From contig CAZOYN010000016.1 of the NCBI GenBank assembly GCA_964584135.1, positions 1 through 19,248 on the forward strand: a stretch of 19,248 bases of DNA, written 5' to 3'. Position numbers and translations under genes: made by a program. Positions 1 through 6,688 of this stretch are shown piece after piece. The DNA comes from CAZOYN01 sp964584135 (lineage in GTDB: Bacteria > Patescibacteriota > Saccharimonadia > Saccharimonadales > UBA4665). The notes below the pieces were generated by a model. The model was not told the origin of the DNA. It was given only the letters and a program-made list of their open reading frames with translations, and ran no database searches. Numbering within the stretch: position 1 is the first letter of the stretch; each line of letters opens with the position of its first letter.

Positions 1-6
1 AGCCAT
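1..6 (-). CDS. Start of a minus-strand gene, probably rplK (ribosomal protein L11), cut by the window edge
   Basis: Only ATG GCT (Met-Ala) is inside the window. The call of a real start rests on a GGAG ribosome binding site 7 nt upstream of the ATG and a strong promoter at 62-90. rplK is inferred from the common bacterial order secE-nusG-rplK-rplA and from the frequent Met-Ala start of L11. No diagnostic residues are visible, so any other gene is possible. Confidence 0.35.
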
Positions 7-23
7 AATTTACTCCTTGCATT

Positions 24-44
24 GGGCCATGAAGCAAGTGGCCC
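24..44 (-). promoter_or_regulatory. Leader hairpin just upstream of the gene starting at 6
   Basis: GGGCCA (24-29) and TGGCCC (39-44) form a perfect 6-bp stem with a 9-nt loop in the roughly 50-nt leader made from the promoter at 62-90. It ends about 10 nt before the GGAG site, where folding or protein binding could affect translation. If the gene is rplK, an L1-type autoregulatory leader is conceivable, but the sequence does not prove it. Confidence 0.4.
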
Positions 45-61
45 CTGTGCGTAACAGAGAG

Positions 62-90
62 ATTATACACTTTTATAATCCGCGTTTCAA
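62..90 (-). promoter_or_regulatory. Sigma70-type promoter for the gene starting at 6
   Basis: On the minus strand TTGAAA (85-90) is followed after exactly 17 nt by a consensus TATAAT (62-67). The expected start of transcription near 55 gives a leader of about 50 nt with a hairpin and a GGAG site. Confidence 0.75.
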
Positions 91-114
91 GAGATGGCGT
101 ATGTGTTTCTAGAC

Positions 115-159
115 AGTTGGACCTAAAAGCGTACCTTTTGGACGCAAAAAGGTCTAACT
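115..159. other. Long imperfect hairpin overlapping the stop of the 77-residue gene
   Basis: Bases 115-124 pair with 150-159 (10 bp including one G-U if read as plus-strand RNA). A symmetric AAAA/AAAA internal loop follows, then GCGT/ACGC (129-132/142-145) and CC/GG closing a TTTT loop. It spans the TAG at 158-160 and lies before the promoter at 62-90. It may end the upstream minus-strand transcript, but there is no U-tract. Confidence 0.45.
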
Positions 160-391
160 AGGCGGCCTCATGGTGGCCAAGCTCTTGGTCTTCCATGACT
201 TCTTCAAATGTAAGTAATGACGGATCAAAAAATGGGTCCTGCGCCAGGCGTAGGGCATTCTGGGTTGCAGTAAGCTCAACTCTGGCGCCCAGTTGAAGTG
301 CTCGGCCCTTAATGCGCTCCCAAATTTGGCTAAAACGATCCCACACCACACCACCATCAGTGATGCGGCCTTCTATTGTTACGACTGACAT
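158..391 (-). CDS. Hypothetical 77-residue protein between nusG and the probable rplK
   Basis: The family is not recognised. The protein is small and soluble, has no cysteines or membrane segment, starts MSVVTIEGRI and ends with an acidic, His-containing tail. The start is well supported: an AGGA site lies about 7 nt upstream of the ATG, and the gene has its own promoter at 426-453. It interrupts the usual nusG-rplK adjacency and would be transcribed independently of both. A role linked to the ribosome or transcription is possible from position only. The shadow frame on the same strand (154-357) lacks these signals. Confidence 0.6.
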   Translation of the reverse strand: MSVVTIEGRITDGGVVWDRFSQIWERIKGRALQLGARVELTATQNALRLAQDPFFDPSLLTFEEVMEDQELGHHEAA

Positions 392-425
392 TTTAGTTCC
401 TTTTGTTTAAAAGCTTATACTTACC

Positions 426-453
426 GGTATACGCTTAATTTACAACATGTCAA
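426..453 (-). promoter_or_regulatory. Promoter for the 77-residue gene
   Basis: On the minus strand a perfect TTGACA (448-453) is followed after 16 nt by TATACC (426-431). The predicted leader is about 28 nt and includes the AGGA site. Confidence 0.6.
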
Positions 454-589
454 GAGCCTGATGGCCGTACCGATCATACCTGTATGTCTTGCCATTCAGA
501 ATTTGTATCATTTCTGTTACAAAATGTATCAAAAGTGATACGAATACTGAGCGTCCCGAATACAGTAGTGCGGTAACATAGCGCCAGAC

Positions 590-1138
590 TTACACGCGCT
601 TGACTTGCAGGCTGTCGAGTTCAACCGGTGTTTCGCGGCCAAACATATTGACCAGCACTTTGAGCTTACCTTTTTGAGGGTCGATCTCGTTGATTGAACC
701 ATCGAAGCCCTTAAATGGACCGTCGGTAATGTTAACCACGTCGCCTATGTTGTAATCAATCTTGTGCTTGGGTTGCTCGAGGCCCATGCGCTTCTGGATT
801 TTCTCGATTTCGTCTTGCTCAATGGGGGTAGGATCGGTGCCGGAACCCACAAAACCGGTGACCGACGGCGTGTTACGCACGATGTACCAGGCGTCTTCAG
901 ACAATTTCATCTGGACCAGGACGTAGCCCTGGAAGATGCGCTTTTCGACCACCCGCCGCTTACCGTTCTTAATTTCAATCATCTTTTCTTTGGGCACCAG
1001 TACTTGGAAGATCTTGTCTTTCATGTCCAGGCTGTCGGCGCGTTGGCGGATGCTCTCGGCAACTTTTTCCTCGTAGCCGCTGTAGGTGTGGATAGCATAC
1101 CACTGCTTGGAAGTGTCGTAGCGTTTACTTGAATTCAT
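590..1138 (-). CDS. nusG: Transcription termination/antitermination factor NusG
   Basis: NusG binds RNA polymerase and modulates elongation, pausing, Rho-dependent termination and coupling to ribosomes. The N-terminal NGN domain (about residues 11-105) starts at KQWYAIHTYSGYE and includes the FQGYVLVQM stretch. The C-terminal KOW domain (about 125-182) carries GDVVNITDGPFKGFDG and the typical ending VELDSLQVKRV. At 182 residues it has normal length without insertion domains. The ATG is preceded by AAAGGA about 9 nt upstream. The gene follows secE by 13 bp, as in most bacteria, so the pair is probably cotranscribed from 1582-1611. That puts nusG downstream of the hairpin-U-tract leader, a type of element that elongation factors of this family can act on. 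Confidence 0.97.
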   Translation of the reverse strand: MNSSKRYDTSKQWYAIHTYSGYEEKVAESIRQRADSLDMKDKIFQVLVPKEKMIEIKNGKRRVVEKRIFQGYVLVQMKLSEDAWYIVRNTPSVTGFVGSGTDPTPIEQDEIEKIQKRMGLEQPKHKIDYNIGDVVNITDGPFKGFDGSINEIDPQKGKLKVLVNMFGRETPVELDSLQVKRV

Positions 1139-1151
1139 GCAATCGGGTCCT

Positions 1152-1523
1152 TTATTTAAGTAATATGTGCTTAAAGACTTTGTCGAGGCCGTAATCTACC
1201 AAGGCGATGGCGGCCCCAAAGACAATGGCAAACGCCAGCACGGCACCGGTAAGTTGGCGGCTTTGCTTGCGGCTTGGCCAGCTGACCAGGCGGAGTTCCT
1301 TCCAACTGTTGCGCAAGTAGCGCGGGAATATAATGCGGCCAAGTAGGCGTAGCAGCCGCCAGACCGGCCGGAAAACCGGGCCAAACAGCCCGCCGGTCAG
1401 GCTGCGAGCACGGTGTAGGCGCTGGGGTTTGTCGGTTTCCTCGCTGGCTTTAACCGCCCGCTCCCGAAAGGTTTCCGGGTTTTTGACCAGCCGCTTTTTG
1501 CGCTTATTTGGTTCGTCTGCCAC
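1152..1523 (-). CDS. secE: Preprotein translocase subunit SecE
   Basis: SecE is the small essential subunit that clamps SecY in the membrane channel. The family signature is in the C-terminal half: NSWKELRLVSWPSRKQ (amphipathic helix, about residues 71-87) and one transmembrane helix at about 93-113. The protein has 123 residues; the extra N-terminal 60 are strongly basic (KRKKRLVK) and resemble the extended forms of actinobacteria and some CPR lineages. The start is GTG, chosen because AGGGGAG lies 5 nt upstream. It leads a two-gene unit with nusG. The promoter at 1582-1611 and the terminator-like hairpin at 1546-1571 lie immediately upstream. Confidence 0.95.
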   Translation of the reverse strand: MADEPNKRKKRLVKNPETFRERAVKASEETDKPQRLHRARSLTGGLFGPVFRPVWRLLRLLGRIIFPRYLRNSWKELRLVSWPSRKQSRQLTGAVLAFAIVFGAAIALVDYGLDKVFKHILLK

Positions 1524-1545
1524 AATGGCTCCCCTACGAAATAAT

Positions 1546-1571
1546 AAAAAAGCCTACAATAATTTGTAGGC
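1546..1571 (-). terminator. Intrinsic terminator in the leader of secE-nusG (candidate attenuator)
   Basis: On the minus strand GCCTACAA (1571-1564) pairs with TTGTAGGC (1559-1552) around a 4-nt loop, followed directly by six T (1551-1546) and a further AT-rich stretch. The element lies between the secE promoter and the GTG start, beginning only a few nt after the predicted transcription start. There is no room for another promoter between it and secE. Confidence 0.75.
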
Positions 1572-1581
1572 CATTAAGTCA

Positions 1582-1611
1582 AGTATAGCAGTCGGCGGGC
1601 CACAGGGTCAA
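1582..1611 (-). promoter_or_regulatory. Promoter for secE-nusG
   Basis: On the minus strand TTGACC (1606-1611), an 18-nt spacer and TATACT (1582-1587) form a promoter. TG one base before the -10 makes it an extended -10. The expected start is near 1575. Confidence 0.7.
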
Positions 1612-1616
1612 GCTTT

Positions 1617-1624
1617 GCTATAGT
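1617..1624 (+). promoter_or_regulatory. Extended -10 promoter for the GT2 glycosyltransferase, leaderless type
   Basis: TGCTATAGT (TG at 1616-1617, hexamer 1619-1624) ends 8 nt before the ATG at 1633, so transcription would start about 2 nt from the start codon. There is no Shine-Dalgarno site and no clear -35 box. It overlaps the divergent secE promoter region. Confidence 0.5.
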
Positions 1625-1632
1625 GTACACAT

Positions 1633-3120
1633 ATGCTGCTCGCGCTTATTATTCTGGCTGGGAGTGCCCTGGTTGAGCTATTGGCCTTTACGGCGCCACT
1701 CTGGCGGCTCCGCAAAACCCTGGCAACTGTACTCATAGTCGCTAATTCGCTGGCCACTAGCTTTTTACTGACCCAAGTTATGAACCTGTGGTTTGTGTTG
1801 TTGGCGGTCTTCGCGGCGTATCGAATTATCAACCTGGCACGGTTGGTCCAAGATAGTATGAACCCGGTTTATTTGCACCGGGTCGCCTGGCTGACCAGTG
1901 TCTGGTTGATTGGGTTGCAGTTGGTTGTAACTGTGCTCGGCCGGTTCACGCAGCCCCATGTAGGCACCTACATCGCAGTGGTGGCTGGTCTGGAGCTTTT
2001 GGGTGCCGGTTTCGGGTTCTTTACAACGCTGCGCCAGGTAAAAGCCTGCCAGCCCCCAAAATTGGGCGGCATAGCTGACCGTGACCTGCCGCCACTCACC
2101 GTTGCCATACCAGCCCGCAACGAAACCGAAGACCTGGAAGCCTGTTTGCGAAGCCTGGCTGCCAGCAGCTATCCCAAATTTGAGGTTTTAGTCCTTGATG
2201 ACTGCTCGCAAAACAAGCGTACGCCAGAGATAATCCGGGCTTTCGCGCAGGCCGGCGTACGTTTCCTAGCCGGCAAAGCGCCCCCGGGGCAATGGTTGGC
2301 AAAAAATTACGCCTACGAGCAGCTGGCCGCGGAAGCCAATGGCTCAGTCATCTTATTTTGTGGCGTTGACGTGCGTTTTGAGCCGGGCAGCCTGCGGGCT
2401 ATCGTGTCGGCGCTTTTGCACGAGCAAGCTGCCATGATGAGCGTGATGCCGCGCAACCAGCTGTCCGGCGGGGCTGGACTCCAGAAACTAGTCGTTCAGC
2501 CCAACCGTTACGCTTGGGAAATGGTTCTGCCCAGACGCTGGCTGAACCGGCCGCCCGTTTTAAGCACCTGTTGGTTGGTTACGAAAGATGCTCTCAAAAG
2601 TGCTGGCGGTTTCCGGGCCGTAACCCATAGCAGCTCGCCGGAAAGCTACTTTGCCCGCCACGCCGCCCGTAAAGAAGGTGGTTACAGCTTTATTGTCAGT
2701 AATGACTCCATCGGCCTGCACTGTGAAAAAGCTTTCGATGCCCAACGCCAAACCGCTGTACGCACCCGCTATCCACAGCTGCACCGCCGGCCAGAATTGG
2801 TGGCCTTACTAACGCTGGCCGAACTCAGCTTGCTCCTACTACCCTTTGTGCTGCTGGTTGTCAGTGCTACCTATCACCAGTGGCCGCTGTTTGGCGCGGC
2901 GGCTGTTACGTGTGGGCTCCTGGTAGCGTTTTACACCAAGGTGATGACCTTGACCTACCGGTCGTTTACTTGGCGGAGCCTGTGGTTGCTGCCGCTTGCC
3001 GCTGTGTATGACGTCGCGCTGCTCAACTATTCAATGTGGCAGTATGAATTCGGCGAAGTGATCTGGAAGGGCCGGAACGTCTGTATACCGGTTATGCGGG
3101 TGACTGCAGGTTTGGAATAA
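1633..3120 (+). CDS. Membrane-anchored family 2 glycosyltransferase (HpnB/CrtQ-like)
   Basis: This is a GT-A fold sugar transferase acting at the cytoplasmic face of the membrane; the acceptor is unknown (lipid or cell-surface glycan precursors are usual). About four hydrophobic N-terminal helices (residues 1-130) precede the catalytic domain (about 152-390), which opens with LTVAIPARNE and contains VLVLDDCS (nucleotide-binding Asp at 189-190). Two or three C-terminal helices follow. KNYAYEQLAAEANGSVILF at 224-242 matches the HpnB/CrtQ-like class. Where the metal-binding DxD is expected (LFLDADV in relatives), this protein reads CGVDV at 243-247, so the first Asp is Gly. The gene ends by overlapping the convergent histidine kinase by 29 bp. 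The start has no SD and is probably read from a leaderless mRNA. Confidence 0.85.
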   Translation: MLLALIILAGSALVELLAFTAPLWRLRKTLATVLIVANSLATSFLLTQVMNLWFVLLAVFAAYRIINLARLVQDSMNPVYLHRVAWLTSVWLIGLQLVVTVLGRFTQPHVGTYIAVVAGLELLGAGFGFFTTLRQVKACQPPKLGGIADRDLPPLTVAIPARNETEDLEACLRSLAASSYPKFEVLVLDDCSQNKRTPEIIRAFAQAGVRFLAGKAPPGQWLAKNYAYEQLAAEANGSVILFCGVDVRFEPGSLRAIVSALLHEQAAMMSVMPRNQLSGGAGLQKLVVQPNRYAWEMVLPRRWLNRPPVLSTCWLVTKDALKSAGGFRAVTHSSSPESYFARHAARKEGGYSFIVSNDSIGLHCEKAFDAQRQTAVRTRYPQLHRRPELVALLTLAELSLLLLPFVLLVVSATYHQWPLFGAAAVTCGLLVAFYTKVMTLTYRSFTWRSLWLLPLAAVYDVALLNYSMWQYEFGEVIWKGRNVCIPVMRVTAGLE

Positions 3121-4210
3121 AGATGGTGAAGGTCGAGCCTTTGTTAAGCTCGCTTTGGACATCAATATCGGCATGCAATAAGTTGGCCAGCTTCATGGTG
3201 ACGTATAAGCCGAGGCCGGTGCCGCTGGCCTGGGCCGTGCGGTAATCCTCAGAGCGGAAGAACTTATCAAACACCCGTTCCTGGTCACTCTTGCTAATGC
3301 CAATGCCGCTGTCCGATACAGCAAAACGTACGCCAGTGGTTTCGGCAGTTGCCTCCAGGGTTATGTGGCCCTTCTGCGTGTACTTAATGGAGTTGGTGAT
3401 AAAGTTCTGGAGCACTTCACGGACATACAATTTGCTCGAATATAATAGCTCTAATTTGGGGTCCAGCTCCAGTTTGAGCATTAAGCCTTTGGCTTCGGCC
3501 TGCGGCGTGTAGTTGTTAGCCAGTTCGTTCATCAGGTCATGCACGTTGATCGCCTCAACCTCAACCTGCAGCTTGCCGCGCTCCGCCCGGCTCAGGGTTG
3601 CCAGGTCGTTAATCATATCGGCCAAAAACAACACTTGGTTGTGGGCCTCTTTGAGCGCCTGCTTAATGAGCTTCATGTCACCAGATTTATCAGCAATCAG
3701 CTGGGCGTTACTGATATTGCCTTCGCTAATGGCAATTGGCGTACGTAGTTCATGGCTGACGACACTAATGAATTCGTCGCGTTCTTCTTCTAAGGACTTT
3801 TCCCGGGTAATATCCCGTAGCAATAGCACGTAACCGCGGTGCCCCTTGTTGCCATAGCCAAGGTGGACCGGCGCAATACTTAAAAATAAATTAATAGTGC
3901 TGCCGTCGGCATACTTTAGGAGCAGGTCGCGGTTGGTGGTGGGCGCTGTGGTCTCGGTAACCAACTTGGCAATATCAACCGGCTGGTTATTCTTGTCGAT
4001 GGGCTGGAAAAGCGTACTGAGCGGACTGTTTTGACGGATGGTGTTAACATCAAAAATACTAAGCGCCGCTCCGTTGTACAGTGTAATTTTAGCGTGTTCG
4101 TCCACGGCCAGAACGGCGTCAGCCATGCTGTTAACCAGGCTATTGAGCTGTTGCTGCTCGAGCCGGGCATTGCCAACCGTTACTTTTAAAGGCTTAAGCA
4201 TTAACGCCAT
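3092..4210 (-). CDS. Soluble PAS-domain sensor histidine kinase
   Basis: This kinase autophosphorylates on His and passes the phosphate to a response regulator, which is not in this window. It has a PAS domain (about residues 22-135), a HisKA dimerisation domain with the H-box SHELRTPIA (His153), and an HATPase_c domain with N-box Asn273 (NFITNSIKYT), G1 DSGIGI (300-305) and G2 GTGLGL (330-335). All catalytic boxes are intact. No transmembrane segment is visible, so it should be cytosolic and sense an internal cue through PAS. The chosen ATG gives 372 residues and lies 7 nt after the upstream stop. A TTG at 4228 would add six residues and overlap the upstream gene by 11 bp; neither start has an SD, so coupling is likely. 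It is the last gene of a three-gene operon. Confidence 0.9.
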   Translation of the reverse strand: MALMLKPLKVTVGNARLEQQQLNSLVNSMADAVLAVDEHAKITLYNGAALSIFDVNTIRQNSPLSTLFQPIDKNNQPVDIAKLVTETTAPTTNRDLLLKYADGSTINLFLSIAPVHLGYGNKGHRGYVLLLRDITREKSLEEERDEFISVVSHELRTPIAISEGNISNAQLIADKSGDMKLIKQALKEAHNQVLFLADMINDLATLSRAERGKLQVEVEAINVHDLMNELANNYTPQAEAKGLMLKLELDPKLELLYSSKLYVREVLQNFITNSIKYTQKGHITLEATAETTGVRFAVSDSGIGISKSDQERVFDKFFRSEDYRTAQASGTGLGLYVTMKLANLLHADIDVQSELNKGSTFTIFIPNLQSPA

Positions 4211-4217
4211 GCGGGCA

Positions 4218-4940
4218 TTATGCCACAATTGAGCCGTCGAAACTATGCAGAACGGGTTGGTACTGGCGGATACTACGCCGCAAAGCCTGGGCCTTAGGCA
4301 GTACTGCTTCTAGCTCTCGCCAAAAATCCGGGCCATGGCGCAGCACCCGGGTGTGGGTCAGTTCGTGTAAGAGCACATAGTCAATAAGCTCCCACGGCAG
4401 CTGCATCAAGAACAAGTTGAGGACAATATTACTTTTTTGGTCGCAGCTGCCCCAGCGGCTTTTAAGACGTTTAATGCTAAGGCTACCGTAGCCAAAGCCA
4501 TGGGCCGCGGCTAGGCTGGCCAAACGCTCTGGGAGTAATTTTTCGGCTTGCTGCCGCAGGGCCCGGATACTGGCAGTTTGGGCGGCCTTTTGCACCGTAT
4601 TATGATCTGCTCCCAGACCGGCTGGATAGGTCACAACAATCTGGCTGGGGCGAACGCGCGTACTCGGCTGTAGCACCGCGGCATCGGCCACAAACCACAA
4701 GTGGTGGGCCTTACCAACCGGCTGGCCGTGCTCTAGCCGGCTGTCATTGTGGCTATTAGCCTTAATCCACTTCTTACGGGAACGGGCAAAGTTAAGTCCG
4801 GCGCTGTACGGCGCCCAGATGGGTATGCTCACGCGCACCTGGCCATTTGGCGCTAGGCTGAGCCGCAAGCTGCGGCTGGCCTTGCGCTTGTAGACAGTGA
4901 CTGACTGCCCATCATCGAGGGTAAATTCTTTAAAAGCCAT
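4218..4940 (-). CDS. YgjP-like zinc metallopeptidase (DUF45/M48-type)
   Basis: This is a putative zinc-dependent peptidase of the YgjP/WLM-like group; substrates are mostly unknown. HELTH at 192-196 supplies two His ligands and the catalytic Glu, and His202 in RHGPDFW is the likely third ligand. The preceding SRWGSC motif (161-166) is the family hallmark. The N-terminal half (about 1-140) is the usual beta-rich region with basic patches. The length of 240 residues is normal. There is no SD before the ATG, and the start lies 12 bp after the stop of the kinase gene, so translation is probably coupled within the operon. Confidence 0.9.
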   Translation of the reverse strand: MAFKEFTLDDGQSVTVYKRKASRSLRLSLAPNGQVRVSIPIWAPYSAGLNFARSRKKWIKANSHNDSRLEHGQPVGKAHHLWFVADAAVLQPSTRVRPSQIVVTYPAGLGADHNTVQKAAQTASIRALRQQAEKLLPERLASLAAAHGFGYGSLSIKRLKSRWGSCDQKSNIVLNLFLMQLPWELIDYVLLHELTHTRVLRHGPDFWRELEAVLPKAQALRRSIRQYQPVLHSFDGSIVA

Positions 4941-4952
4941 CTATTACACGTA

Positions 4953-5609
4953 TTAGCGGATGGAAATGTTGCGCCGCTTCATATCAACCCGTCCCTGGTT
5001 TGGCACCAAGTTCACTAAGCCTGGCTTCACAATGCGGGAATTGGTTTCGTCGGTACTCAAAATGCCCATTTCGCGCATTTTGCCAAGTACGGCGCTTTGC
5101 TGCATGTTAAAGGAGTGTTTACCGCTGACAACGGCATATTTCTCATTCGGGCCGGGGTTTTGCATATGTCCGACTGTGCTTTCAAAAGTGGTGCGGTCCC
5201 AGCTGGCGGCATACTTGTCATCAGTCCGGCGCCGGTCACGCTTTGCGTTGCGGGCAAAGGCGGTGTCGGCATCCATTTGGAACCAGACCAACAAGGCTTG
5301 GGCTCGGCACTTAAAGGCTAGGTCGCGTAAGTGATGGCGCTGGCTACTGCGCAAGGCATTAGTGTCGTAGATAACACTCAAGCCGGCGCTCAGGAATTCT
5401 GCAGCCATGTAATCCATGAGCTGCGAAACGATGTCATTCTCTTGCTTGTCATAACGGGGCTGTTCAAACAGCTCGCCACGGATGCGGTCGGACTGCAGAT
5501 GAGCCGCCTGGACATTTTCTGCCAGTTGGCGGGCGAAATAGGTTTTGCCGGCACCGGGGTAGCCATAGAGCAGTAATAAAAACGGTTTAGTAGGATATAT
5601 CTTCGCCAT
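4953..5609 (-). CDS. P-loop ATP-binding kinase of the predicted polynucleotide/small-molecule kinase type
   Basis: The Walker A motif GYPGAGKT (residues 16-23) opens the domain. SD at 40-41 and YDTNALRSSQR (81-91) resemble the substrate-binding and lid parts of the zeta-toxin/T4 polynucleotide kinase-like superfamily. RNAKRDRRRTDDKY (about 120-133) is an arginine-rich lid. The C-terminal 70 residues include VVSGKHSFNMQ and end in RVDMKRRNISIR; the motif FNMQQSAVLGKMREMG looks like a basic, lineage-specific extension. The substrate cannot be told from sequence. It is first in an operon with YgjP and the histidine kinase. The ATG has no SD and lies 11 nt after a -10 box, suggesting a nearly leaderless transcript. 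Confidence 0.8.
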   Translation of the reverse strand: MAKIYPTKPFLLLLYGYPGAGKTYFARQLAENVQAAHLQSDRIRGELFEQPRYDKQENDIVSQLMDYMAAEFLSAGLSVIYDTNALRSSQRHHLRDLAFKCRAQALLVWFQMDADTAFARNAKRDRRRTDDKYAASWDRTTFESTVGHMQNPGPNEKYAVVSGKHSFNMQQSAVLGKMREMGILSTDETNSRIVKPGLVNLVPNQGRVDMKRRNISIR

Positions 5610-5620
5610 TCGTGTTTATA

Positions 5621-5649
5621 TGTATAGCAGATTTTAATCTTGCTGAAAA
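5621..5649 (-). promoter_or_regulatory. Promoter of the kinase-YgjP-histidine kinase operon
   Basis: On the minus strand TTTTCA (5644-5649), 17 nt, and TATACA (5621-5626) with the extended TG. The ATG at 5609 is 11 nt downstream, leaving a leader of only about 4-5 nt. Confidence 0.55.
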
Positions 5650-5659
5650 GGGGAACCAG

Positions 5660-5688
5660 ATGACAATCACCGCGTTTTAGCTTATGAT
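5660..5688 (+). promoter_or_regulatory. Promoter for tRNA-Trp
   Basis: ATGACA (5660-5665), 17-nt spacer, TATGAT (5683-5688). The predicted start near 5695 is 9 nt before the mature tRNA. It is back to back with the promoter at 5621-5649. Confidence 0.6.
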
Positions 5689-5703
5689 ATAGCCTGGCTT
5701 TAT

Positions 5704-5779
5704 AGGGGAGTAGCTCAGTTGGTAGAGCATCGGTCTCCAAAACCGAGGGCCGCAGGTTCAAGTCCTGTCTCCCCTGCCA
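5704..5779 (+). tRNA. tRNA-Trp (anticodon CCA)
   Basis: A complete cloverleaf: acceptor AGGGGAG (5704-5710) pairs with CTCCCCT (5769-5775), discriminator G, and an encoded CCA end at 5777-5779. The D arm reads GCTC...GAGC, the anticodon loop CTCCAAA gives CCA, and the T loop is TTCAAGT. Decoding of UGG only agrees with TGA being used as a stop in this genome. Confidence 0.97.
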
Positions 5780-5789
5780 AGTTTGAAGT

Positions 5790-5798
5790 TGTTATACT
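5790..5798 (+). promoter_or_regulatory. Extended -10 promoter placing the transcript start at the GTG of the membrane protein
   Basis: TGTTATACT (5790-5798) ends 6 nt before the GTG at 5805, so transcription should begin at or next to the start codon. There is no -35 consensus and no SD. Readthrough from tRNA-Trp is an alternative source of mRNA. Confidence 0.5.
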
Positions 5799-5804
5799 GA
5801 TACA

Positions 5805-6416
5805 GTGCACACAATACAAATAGTGTGCGGCCAAGTAGCAGCTCTACTTGCTGCAATCGCCGTCGTTCCCTATGTTTGGAGCATTCTAAAAGGTCACACC
5901 CGGCCTTCACGGGCCAGCTATGCAATCTGGTCGGTTATTCAGACAATTGAACTTGTTAGTTACATAGCTGCTGGCGCTACCACAACCAAGTGGGTACTGT
6001 TGGTGCTGGCGATTAACGCCATAGTGATTTTTGGCCTTTCCTTCAAGTACGGCATGGGCGGCCGCAACAAGTTTGACATACCTTGCTTAGTGCTGGCGGG
6101 TGGAGCTATCATACTTTGGGTTACAAGCCACAACCCTGCCCTAGCCGTCTACATGAGTATGCTTGCCGGCTTTATCGCTTACCTGCCAACAATTAAGAAG
6201 TCCTATCTCTGGCCAGGCAGTGAAAACACACTGTCTTGGGCAATATTTGTTATAGCTGCCATACTCAACGTCTGCGCTCTCACAACCATTCAGCCAGCCA
6301 TTGCTTTACCGCCGTTATTTGGGCTTGGCCTGTCAATGACGGTCACGGGTTTGCTCGTCTTCCCGCGCCGGAAGTTTAAAAACGTACCACGAAAATATTA
6401 TGTCAACTCTAATTAA
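5805..6416 (+). CDS. Seven-helix membrane protein with PQ-loop/SWEET-like halves
   Basis: This integral membrane protein of unknown function has about seven hydrophobic helices (near residues 8-28, 40-57, 62-80, 92-107, 112-130, 140-160, 168-188). Two segments resemble each other: VVPYVWSILKGHTRPSRASY near 20-39 and AYLPTIKKSYLWPGSENTLS near 126-145. Each is a helix, Pro, short basic loop and polar stretch, as in PQ-loop proteins. The RPSRASYAIW motif recurs in uncharacterised bacterial membrane proteins. The tail is short and basic. It starts with GTG 25 nt after tRNA-Trp and has no SD. A transporter of small metabolites is possible but unproven. Confidence 0.75.
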   Translation: MHTIQIVCGQVAALLAAIAVVPYVWSILKGHTRPSRASYAIWSVIQTIELVSYIAAGATTTKWVLLVLAINAIVIFGLSFKYGMGGRNKFDIPCLVLAGGAIILWVTSHNPALAVYMSMLAGFIAYLPTIKKSYLWPGSENTLSWAIFVIAAILNVCALTTIQPAIALPPLFGLGLSMTVTGLLVFPRRKFKNVPRKYYVNSN

Positions 6417-6449
6417 TGTTAAATACTTCTTAATTTTGGCGAATTAGAT

Positions 6450-6479
6450 TTGACGGTTTTGGGCAGCCGGTGACATCAT
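6450..6479 (+). promoter_or_regulatory. Possible promoter for the small gene at 6486
   Basis: TTGACG (6450-6455), 18 nt, then a poor CATCAT (6474-6479) preceded by TG. The hexamer ends 6 nt before the ATG, the same spacing as other leaderless-type starts here. The -10 is weak. Confidence 0.3.
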
Positions 6480-6485
6480 AAACCT

Positions 6486-6688
6486 ATGCGTTTGACCGAC
6501 CAAGAAATCGTAGATGATTTGAAGCACTTTCTTGAAGCTACCGTTTCGCAACAGCTGACAGGTGCTACCGCAAGCTTGCGCAAAGACTTATTCCAAAAAA
6601 TTGATGACCTCTCGTTGTCAGTTGGCGAGGCGCTGCCCATCAAGGTTTTGACAGGCGCATTTCAAAACTTGAAGCCAAGGCTGCTTAG
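6486..6688 (+). pseudogene. Small coiled-coil-like protein gene, frameshifted near 6635
   Basis: The open frame from the ATG encodes an acidic, helical N-terminus (MRLTDQEIVDDLKHFLEATV) and KIDDLSLSVGEAL. It then continues as an implausible tail that is only the antisense of purB, to 6737. In the -1 frame from 6635 the sequence reads GFDRRISKLEAKAA and stops with TAG at 6686-6688, a natural heptad-like C-terminus. That stop overlaps the purB stop by 3-4 bp in a tight tail-to-tail junction. I infer that one base (or 3n+1 bases) is missing between about 6600 and 6650. The intact product would be a short protein of about 67 residues or more with a dimeric coiled-coil end. Function is unknown. 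Confidence 0.55.

Noticed and set aside
526..541. GTATCA-AAAG-TGATAC hairpin after nusG as a terminator
   Set aside because: The stem is only 6 bp and AT-rich with a short ATTTTG tail; it may be a weak terminator but support is too thin to list.
4211..4228. TTG start at 4228 for the histidine kinase
   Set aside because: It overlaps the upstream gene by 11 bp, lacks an SD and adds six residues with no domain content; the ATG at 4210 is preferred, though not proven.
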